Origin: Sphingomonas phyllosphaerae | Lineage (GTDB): Bacteria > Pseudomonadota > Alphaproteobacteria > Sphingomonadales > Sphingomonadaceae | Assembly (NCBI GenBank): GCA_036946405.1 | Contig: JAQIJC010000003.1 | Coordinates: 1-32,822, forward strand | Direction: 5' to 3' | Length of the DNA stretch: 32,822 nucleotides | Part shown: positions 26,604 through 32,822 of the stretch, piece by piece | Layout: each line of letters opens with the position of its first letter | Position numbering within the stretch: position 1 is the first letter of the stretch | Notes under the pieces: generated by a model | What the model was told of the DNA's origin: nothing | The model's database searches: none | What the model saw: only the letters and a program-made list of their open reading frames with translations | Made by a program: the position numbers and the translations under genes

Positions 26604-28590
26604 AGTGAAGGTCGACGGTATCGAGGTCGAGGTGCCCGCGGGCGCCACGGTGCTCCAGGCATGCGAGGCCGCGGGCAAGGAAATCCCGCGCTTCTGCTAT
26701 CACGAGCGGCTGTCCATCGCGGGCAATTGCCGCATGTGCCTGGTCGAGGTGAAGCCCGGACCGCCCAAGCCGCAGGCGTCGTGCGCGCTGCCGGCGGCGG
26801 ACAATCAGGAGATCTTCACCACCACGCCGATGGTGAAGCATGCCCGCGAGGGCATCATGGAATTCCTGCTCATCAACCACCCGCTCGATTGCCCGATCTG
26901 CGATCAGGGCGGCGAGTGCGACCTGCAGGACCAGTCGATCGCCTATGGCCGCGGGCACAGCCGGTTCGACGAGAACAAGCGGGCGGTGACCGAGAAGTAC
27001 ATGGGTCCGATCGTGAAGACGGTCATGACCCGCTGCATCCAGTGCACGCGCTGCATCCGCTTCGCGGAAGAGGTCGCGGGCGTGGAGGAGATCGGCGCGA
27101 TCTATCGCGGCGAGAACATGCAGATCACCTCCTATCTGGAGGAGGCGGTGACGTCGGAGCTGTCGGGCAACGTCGTCGACCTGTGCCCGGTCGGCGCGCT
27201 GACCAGCAAGCCGTACGCGTTCGAGGCGCGGCCGTGGGAGCTGAAGAAGACGCTGACCATCGATGTGATGGACGCGGTCGGCACCAACATCCGCCTCGAC
27301 AGCCGCGGGCGGCAGGTGCTGCGCTGCGTGCCGCGCGTCAACGACGACGTGAACGAGGAATGGGCGACCGACAAGACGCGCCACGCGGTCGACGGACTGG
27401 TTCGCCGGCGGCTCGATCGCCCCTATGTGCGTCACGACGGCAAGCTGGTGCCCGCCACCTGGGACGAGGCGTTCGCGGCGATCGCCGGCGTCGATCACGG
27501 GGGCAGCATCGCGGCGGTCGCGGGCGACCTGGTCGATTGCGAGACGATGTTCGCGGCCAAGGCGCTGCTGGGGGAATTCGGCTCGTCGCTGCTCGAGGGG
27601 CGGCAGACCGGCATGGACTATGACACGTCCAGCCTCGCGGCGGTGAACTTCAACACCACGATCGCCGGGGCCGAGCGCGCCGATGCGATCCTGCTGGTGG
27701 GCACCAACCTGCGCTGGGAGGCGCCGCTGGTGAACACGCGCATCCGCAAGGCGATCAAGCGTGGGGCGAAGGTGTTCGCGATCGGGCCGGAGACGGACCT
27801 GACCTACAAGGTCGAGTGGCTGGGCGCGGACCTGTCGGTGCTCGGCAACCTGCCGCAGGCGCTGACCGATGTCTTCGCGAAGGCGGAACGGCCGATGGTG
27901 ATCGTCGGCGGCGGCGCGCTGAAGGGCGCGCACGGCGCGGCGCTCGCGCTCGTCGAGACGCTGGGGCTGGTGAAGGACGGGTGGAACGGCTTCAACGTCG
28001 TCCATATGGCCGCCAGCCGCATGGGCGGGCTGATGCTCGGCTATGCGCAGAAGGCGGGCATTGCGGCGCTGTACGACGCCAAATTGGCCTTCTTTCTGGG
28101 GGCCGACGAATGCGCGTTCGCCAACTTCCGCGGCTTCAAGGTGTATGTCGGCCACCACGGCGACAAGGGCGCGCAGCAGGCCGACGTCGTCCTGCCGGGG
28201 GCGAGCTATGCCGAGAAGAGTGGCACCTTCGTCAACATCGAGGGCCGGGTGCAGCGCGGCGAGCGCGCCGTGTTCCCGCCGGGCGACGCGCGCGAGGACT
28301 GGACGATCTTCCGTGCCTTGTCGGAGCGGATGGGCAAGACGCTGTCGTTCGACACGCTCGACGAGCTGCGCGCGGCGATGGCGCTCGACTGTCCCGAGCT
28401 GGCGGAGCTGGGGCTGAAGACCTTCGCCTGGAACCCGCCGTCGCTCGGCACCACGGCCGAGGGGGTGATGGAAGGCTATCCGATCAAGGACTTCTATTTG
28501 ACCAACGCGGTCTGTCGCGCGTCGCCGACGATGCAGCGCTGCTCGGCCGAACTCGTCCATGGCGAGACCTTCGCGGAGGCGGCGGAATGA
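26596..28590 (+). CDS. nuoG: NADH-quinone oxidoreductase subunit G
   Basis: This is the largest peripheral subunit, carrying the Fe-S wire. The 664-residue protein has a [2Fe-2S] site (Cys34, Cys45, Cys48, Cys63), the His-ligated cluster (His95, Cys99, Cys102, Cys108 in [14 protein letters not shown]) and a [4Fe-4S] site (Cys147, Cys150, Cys153, Cys197 in [10 protein letters not shown] and VDLCPVGAL). The C-terminal two thirds form a molybdopterin-oxidoreductase-like domain without cofactor. The start ATG 26596 lies within the preceding short ORF; the stop overlaps nuoH (ATGA). Confidence 0.97.
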   Translation: MPKVKVDGIEVEVPAGATVLQACEAAGKEIPRFCYHERLSIAGNCRMCLVEVKPGPPKPQASCALPAADNQEIFTTTPMVKHAREGIMEFLLINHPLDCPICDQGGECDLQDQSIAYGRGHSRFDENKRAVTEKYMGPIVKTVMTRCIQCTRCIRFAEEVAGVEEIGAIYRGENMQITSYLEEAVTSELSGNVVDLCPVGALTSKPYAFEARPWELKKTLTIDVMDAVGTNIRLDSRGRQVLRCVPRVNDDVNEEWATDKTRHAVDGLVRRRLDRPYVRHDGKLVPATWDEAFAAIAGVDHGGSIAAVAGDLVDCETMFAAKALLGEFGSSLLEGRQTGMDYDTSSLAAVNFNTTIAGAERADAILLVGTNLRWEAPLVNTRIRKAIKRGAKVFAIGPETDLTYKVEWLGADLSVLGNLPQALTDVFAKAERPMVIVGGGALKGAHGAALALVETLGLVKDGWNGFNVVHMAASRMGGLMLGYAQKAGIAALYDAKLAFFLGADECAFANFRGFKVYVGHHGDKGAQQADVVLPGASYAEKSGTFVNIEGRVQRGERAVFPPGDAREDWTIFRALSERMGKTLSFDTLDELRAAMALDCPELAELGLKTFAWNPPSLGTTAEGVMEGYPIKDFYLTNAVCRASPTMQRCSAELVHGETFAEAAE

Positions 28591-29627
28591 CCGGCTTCTT
28601 CGCTTCCTACATGCCCTATGGCGCCGCATGGACGCTGGCGACGATCATCGGCATCCTGCTGATCGCGCTGCCGCTGATGCTGGCGGTCGCGATGATTATC
28701 TATGCCGATCGCAAGATCTGGGCGGCGATGGCGCTGCGCCGCGGCCCCAACGTCGTCGGTCCGTTCGGGCTGCTCCAGTCGTTCGCGGACGGCCTGAAGG
28801 TCTTCCTGCAGGAGACGATCGTCCCCGCGGCCTCGAACAAGGTGCTGTTCCTGCTGGCGCCGATCATCACCTTCACGGTGGCGCTGATCGTGTGGGCGGT
28901 GATGCCCTTCCAGGTCGGGGTGGTGCTGGCGGACATCAACGTCGGGCTGCTCTACGTCCTCGCGGCGTCGTCGCTGGGGGTGTACGGGATCATCCTGGCG
29001 GGCTGGGCGTCGAACTCCAAATATCCGTTCTTCTCCGCGATCCGCGCTGCGGCGCAGATGGTCAGCTACGAGGTCGCGATCGGCTTCGTCATCATTTCGG
29101 TGGTGATGTGGGCGGGGTCGTTCAACCTGACCGCGATCGTCGAGGCGCAGAAGGGATTGTATGGCTTCGTCAACGGCTTCGGGTTCAATCCGCTGCTGTT
29201 CCCGATGGCGGTGGTGTTCCTGATCTCGGCGCTGGCTGAGACGCAGCGCCCGCCGTTCGACCTGACCGAGGCGGAGAGCGAGCTGGTCGCGGGCTATCAG
29301 ACGGAATATTCGTCGATGGCGTTCGCACTCTACTGGCTCGGCGAATATGCCAACGTGCTGCTGATGTGCGCGCTGAACGCGACGCTGTTCTGGGGCGGGT
29401 ATCTGCCGCCGTTCGACTGGGCGCCGCTGTACGTCGTGCCGGGCATCATCTGGCTGTTCGCGAAGATCCTGTTCTTCTTCTTCGTGTTCTCGTGGATCAA
29501 GGCGACGGTGCCGCGCTACCGCTACGACCAGCTGATGCGGCTGGGGTGGAAGGTGTTCCTGCCGCTGTCGCTGTTCTGGGTCTTCCTGGTGTCGGGCGTG
29601 CTCATGTTGCTGCGCGTGGGAGTGTAA
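28587..29627 (+). CDS. nuoH: NADH-quinone oxidoreductase subunit H
   Basis: The 346-residue subunit with about eight membrane helices joins the membrane arm to the quinone site. Recognisable segments are [56 protein letters not shown], and the acidic loop [20 protein letters not shown] that contacts the quinone chamber, then [20 protein letters not shown]. It starts in the nuoG stop (ATGA) and is followed one base later by nuoI. Confidence 0.97.
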   Translation: MTGFFASYMPYGAAWTLATIIGILLIALPLMLAVAMIIYADRKIWAAMALRRGPNVVGPFGLLQSFADGLKVFLQETIVPAASNKVLFLLAPIITFTVALIVWAVMPFQVGVVLADINVGLLYVLAASSLGVYGIILAGWASNSKYPFFSAIRAAAQMVSYEVAIGFVIISVVMWAGSFNLTAIVEAQKGLYGFVNGFGFNPLLFPMAVVFLISALAETQRPPFDLTEAESELVAGYQTEYSSMAFALYWLGEYANVLLMCALNATLFWGGYLPPFDWAPLYVVPGIIWLFAKILFFFFVFSWIKATVPRYRYDQLMRLGWKVFLPLSLFWVFLVSGVLMLLRVGV

Positions 29628-29628
29628 G

Positions 29629-30114
29629 ATGGGTATCGCATCCACGATCAAGGCGTTCACGCTCTGGGAGTTCGTGAAGGCGCACGCGCTGACGCTGAAG
29701 TATTTCTTCAAGCCGAAAGCGACGATCAACTATCCGTTCGAGAAGAACCCGCTGTCCCCGCGCTTCCGCGGCGAACACGCGCTGCGCCGCTATCCCAATG
29801 GCGAGGAGCGCTGCATCGCGTGCAAGCTGTGCGAGGCGGTGTGCCCGGCGCTGGCGATCACGATCGAGGCGGAGCCGCGCGACGACGGCAGCCGCCGCAC
29901 CACGCGCTACGATATCGACATGACGAAGTGCATCTATTGCGGGCTGTGCCAGGAGGCGTGCCCGGTGGATGCGATCGTCGAGGGGCCGAACCTGGATTTC
30001 GCGACCGAGACGCGCGAGGAGCTGATCTACGACAAGGCCAAGCTGCTCGACAACGGCGACCGCTGGGAGCGCGCGATCGCGGCGAACCTTGCCGCCGATG
30101 CGCCGTATCGGTAA
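29629..30114 (+). CDS. nuoI: NADH-quinone oxidoreductase subunit I
   Basis: The 161-residue ferredoxin-like subunit carries two [4Fe-4S] clusters (N6a and N6b). Ligands are Cys62, Cys65, Cys68 and Cys72 in [12 protein letters not shown], and Cys101, Cys104, Cys107 and Cys111 in [12 protein letters not shown]. Between them, [13 protein letters not shown] is typical. The N-terminal amphipathic helix ([20 protein letters not shown]) anchors it to the membrane arm. Its stop is followed by a 132-base gap, the only large break in the operon. Confidence 0.97.
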   Translation: MGIASTIKAFTLWEFVKAHALTLKYFFKPKATINYPFEKNPLSPRFRGEHALRRYPNGEERCIACKLCEAVCPALAITIEAEPRDDGSRRTTRYDIDMTKCIYCGLCQEACPVDAIVEGPNLDFATETREELIYDKAKLLDNGDRWERAIAANLAADAPYR

Positions 30115-30151
30115 CCGGCGCGTGACCTCGGGGGCCGACATGATTCTGACG

Positions 30152-30176
30152 TTCGTCATCCCGGCTGCGGCCGGGG
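30152..30176. repeat. Half of a family C repeat in the nuoI-nuoJ gap
   Basis: TTCGTCATCCCGGCTGCGGC followed by CGGGG resembles the left arm of the family C elements at 16281 and 20582, with the inverted partner missing or degenerate. It lies in the only substantial gap (30115-30246) of the nuo gene chain; the rest of that gap has no supported gene. The gap ends with CGGCGAGCGGAGG, the ribosome site of nuoJ. Confidence 0.45.
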
Positions 30177-30246
30177 TATCGCGCCCCGCGGGTGCGCGCT
30201 CATTGCTTGACGCCGCGGCGGTGCCCGCGGCGAGCGGAGGTATGCG

Positions 30247-30858
30247 GTGATCCAGGCCATCGCCTTTTACATCTTCTCCGCCGTGGTGCTGATGTCCGGC
30301 GCGATGACGATCGCGTCGCGCAACCCGGTGCATTCGGTGCTGTGGCTGATCCTGGCGTTCTTCAACGCCGCCGGCCTCATGGTGCTGGTGGGGGCGGAAT
30401 TCATCGCGATGGTGCTCGTGATCGTCTATGTCGGCGCGGTCGCGGTGCTGTTCCTCTTCGTCGTGATGATGCTGGACATCGACTTCGCGCAGCTGCGCGC
30501 CGGGTTCGTGCGCTATTCGGGATCGGGCTGGTCCTGGCGGTCGCGCTGGTGGCGGAAATCCTGATCGGCGTGTTCGCGTGGGAGGCCGGCGGGATCGACC
30601 TGGCGCGGCGCGCGGCGCCCGCGGATGCGGCGGTGCCCAACATCGTCCAGGTCGGCAACGTGCTCTACTCGCGCTATCTTTTCGTTTTCGAAGGCGCGGG
30701 GCTGGTGCTGCTGGTGGCGATGATCGGCGCCATCGTGCTGACCCACCGCGAGCGGTCGGGGGTCGCGCTATCAGAATATCGCGCGCCAGATCGCGCGGCG
30801 TCCGCAGGATGCGACGCGCAACATGAAGCCCGACGTGGGGCAGGGGGTGCAGCTGTGA
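30247..30858 (+). CDS. nuoJ: NADH-quinone oxidoreductase subunit J (two frameshifts)
   Basis: This membrane subunit includes the helix with the pi-bulge near the proton channel entry. From GTG 30247 (GGAGG 6 bases upstream) the frame reads to [16 protein letters not shown]; then one base appears to be missing near 30519-30521 (GGG where GGGG gives [15 protein letters not shown]). The shifted frame continues to [20 protein letters not shown]; an extra base in G5 at 30758-30762 returns to the first frame, giving [15 protein letters not shown] and [10 protein letters not shown] with TGA at 30856-30858. The restored protein has about 203 residues, normal for NuoJ. The two opposite errors cancel, which explains why the ends are in the same frame. 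nuoK overlaps by four bases (GTGA). Confidence 0.88.
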
Positions 30859-31169
30859 CTGGTGGCGTCGGCCTGATCCACTATCTCGTCGTGGCGGCGC
30901 TGCTGTTCACGATGGGGGTGCTGGGCATCTTCCTGAACCGCAAGAACATCATCGTCATCCTGATGGCGATCGAGCTGATCCTGCTGGCGGTGAACATCAA
31001 CCTCGTCGCTTTCTCGGCGGCGCTGCAGGACCTGGTGGGGCAGGTGTTCGCGATGTTCGTGCTGACGGTCGCCGCGGGCGAATCCGCGATCGGCCTCGCC
31101 ATCATCGTCATCTTCTTCCGCGGCCGCGGTTCCATCTCGGTCGACGATCCCAGCCGGATGAAGGGGTAA
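30855..31169 (+). CDS. nuoK: NADH-quinone oxidoreductase subunit K
   Basis: The 104-residue subunit has three membrane helices and the conserved membrane glutamates in [16 protein letters not shown] and [18 protein letters not shown], which belong to the proton path. The start is GTG 30855 ([11 protein letters not shown]), overlapping the nuoJ stop; the same frame stays open upstream only because nuoJ is frameshifted. nuoL follows after 7 bases. Confidence 0.95.
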   Translation: MTGGVGLIHYLVVAALLFTMGVLGIFLNRKNIIVILMAIELILLAVNINLVAFSAALQDLVGQVFAMFVLTVAAGESAIGLAIIVIFFRGRGSISVDDPSRMKG

Positions 31170-31176
31170 GATCTCC

Positions 31177-32822
31177 GTGCACCCGATCCTCTTCATCGTC
31201 TTCCTGCCGCTCGTCGCGGCGGTCGTCGCCGGCTTCGCCAACAAGTCGTTCGGCGCCACGCTGCCCAAGGCGATCACCACGGGCGCGCTGTTCGTGTCGT
31301 GCGCTTTGTCGTGGCCGGTGTTCATCGGCTATCTGATGGAGACCAGCACCGCGACCGTCGTGCCGGTGCTGCACTTCATCACCTCGGGCACGTTCGACGT
31401 GTCCTGGGCGCTGCGCGTCGACGCGCTGACCGCGGTCATGCTGGTGGTCATCACCAGCGTCTCCGCGCTTGTCCACCTCTATAGCTGGGGCTATATGAGC
31501 GAGGACCCGGACCAGCCGCGCTTCTTCGCCTATCTGTCGCTGTTCACCTTCGCGATGCTCATGCTGGTGACCGCGGACAATCTGATCCAGATGTTCTTCG
31601 GCTGGGAGGGCGTGGGCCTCGCCAGCTACCTGCTGATCGGTTTCTGGTTCCGCAAGCCCAGCGCCAATGCCGCCGCGATCAAGGCGTTCGTCGTCAACCG
31701 CGTCGGCGACCTGGGCTTCATGCTCGGCATCTTCGCGACCTATCTCGTCTTCGACACGGTCTCGATCCCCGCGATCCTCGCCGCGGCGCCGTCGATGGCG
31801 GGGTCGACGATCGGCTTCCTGTGGTTCCGCGCGGATACGATGACGGTCATCTGCCTGCTGCTGTTCGTCGGTGCGATGGGCAAGTCGGCGCAGCTGGGCC
31901 TCCACACCTGGCTTCCGACGCGATGGAGGGGCCGACCCCGGTGTCGGCGCTGATCCACGCCGCGACGATGGTCACCGCGGGTGTCTTCATGGTGTGCCGC
32001 CTGTCGCCGATGTTCCAGACGTCGCCGACCGCGATGGGGTTCATCACCTTCATCGGTGCCGCGACCTGCCTGTTCGCCGCGACCGTCGGCACGACGCAGA
32101 CCGATATCAAGCGAGTGATCGCCTATTCGACCTGTTCGCAGCTGGGCTACATGTTCTTCGCCGCGGGCGTCGGCGCCTACGGCGCGGCGATGTTCCACCT
32201 GTTCACGCACGCCTTCTTCAAGGCGCTGCTGTTCCTGGGCGCGGGCTCGGTGATCCACGCGATGCACCACGAGCAGGACATGCGCTTCTACGGCGGGCTG
32301 CGGAAGGCGATCCCGGTCACCTTCTGGGCGATGCTGCTGGGGACGCTCGCGATCACCGGCGTCGGCATCTACGGTATCGGCGGGTTCGCGGGCTACCATT
32401 CGAAGGACGCGATCATCGAGGTCGCCTGGGCCGCCGGGTCGCCGGTCGCCTCGATGGTGGGCGTATTCGCCGCACTGCTGACCAGCTTCTATTCGTGGCG
32501 GCTGATGTTCCTGACCTTCTGGGGCACGCCGCGCTGGGCCGCGTCGGAGCATATCCAGCACGCGCTGCACGATGCCCACGATCACGCGCACGATCATTCG
32601 GCCGAGGCGCATCATGGCGAGGCGGCGACGGAAGATGCGGGCCACGCGCCGCACGTCGAGACGCGCGGGTTCAACGAGATCCCGACCGGGACCGGCGGCT
32701 ATCACCCGCACGAGAGCCCGCTGCCGATGCTGATCCCGCTGATCGTGCTGTCGATCGGCGCGGTCGCCGCGGGCTTCGTCTTCCACGGCTGGTTCATCGA
32801 GCCGGAGACGGCGGGCGACTTC
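31177..32822 (+). CDS. nuoL: NADH-quinone oxidoreductase subunit L (frameshifted, 3' end beyond the window)
   Basis: This is the distal antiporter-like proton-pumping subunit. It starts at GTG 31177 ([20 protein letters not shown]) and includes [18 protein letters not shown] with the key glutamate and [16 protein letters not shown] with the channel lysine. After HTWLP the frame breaks: CC at 31915-31916 where CCC restores [20 protein letters not shown], the strongly conserved next segment. The shifted frame then runs open to base 32822, with FLFGAG-like [20 protein letters not shown] and a fourteen-helix layout as far as visible. A histidine-rich loop (about residues 459-515, from 32550) precedes the helix [13 protein letters not shown]. 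The lateral helix and the end lie outside the window. Probably an indel error rather than a pseudogene. Confidence 0.92.

Noticed and set aside
30115..30246. Small gene between nuoI and nuoJ
   Set aside because: The open frame across it reads Arg/Cys-rich non-protein-like sequence and continues into shifted nuoJ; only a half repeat and the nuoJ ribosome site are supported.

Overview
This GC-rich window (mostly G/C third codon positions, many GTG starts) looks like chromosomal DNA of an alphaproteobacterium, most likely a sphingomonad (Sphingomonas or a close relative). That is inferred from protein resemblance, gene order (gap-pgk-class I aldolase-thiE; zapA-6S RNA-5-FCL; efp-suhB-nuo) and several families of inverted intergenic repeats. 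No prophage, transposase, integrase or CRISPR array is visible.

Layout. 1-361: 5' end of an amidase gene (minus). 459-2484: bifunctional enoyl-CoA hydratase/3-hydroxyacyl-CoA dehydrogenase (minus, frameshifted), flanked by two copies of a 77-78 bp hairpin repeat. 2588-3808: serine hydrolase of the beta-lactamase fold (minus). 3927-5651: acyl-CoA synthetase; then a Crp/Fnr-type regulator and an AI-2E-type permease. 7767-8031: two identical tRNA-Asp genes. 8183-9123: a broken exported protein coupled to a DUF421 membrane protein. 9127-10558 (minus): coiled-coil protein, zapA, 6S RNA, 5-formyltetrahydrofolate cyclo-ligase, DUF2842 protein. 10708-17232: gap, a tandem repeat block, a MOSC protein, pgk, a toxin-antitoxin pair with its own promoter and palindromic operator, fba, a minus-strand membrane protein and thiE. 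17297-18902: L,D-transpeptidase and M23 peptidase (cell wall). 18963-20576: efp and suhB. 20855 to the end: the complex I operon nuoA-B-C-D-(NTF2-like)-E-(coiled coil)-F-(49-aa ORF)-G-H-I-J-K-L, cut off inside nuoL.

How the genes work together. The first 5.7 kb suggests fatty-acid activation and beta-oxidation. gap, pgk and fba form a lower-glycolysis/gluconeogenesis block interrupted by a MazF-type toxin-antitoxin module. The nuo genes overlap almost throughout (GTGA, ATGA, TAATG junctions), implying translational coupling. Three small extra genes sit inside this chain and are the best candidates for undescribed complex I accessory, assembly or regulatory factors.

Quality warning. At least seven single-base indels in short G or C runs break otherwise well-conserved genes (the beta-oxidation gene, the gene at 8.2 kb, nuoE, nuoJ twice, nuoL). 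Since these include several subunits of one complex, sequencing or assembly error is the simplest explanation; I annotate such genes as whole units and mark where the frame breaks. I found no clear new multi-gene system; the most interesting leads are the extra nuo-operon genes, the toxin-antitoxin module with a perfect operator, and a start site sequestered in a hairpin.
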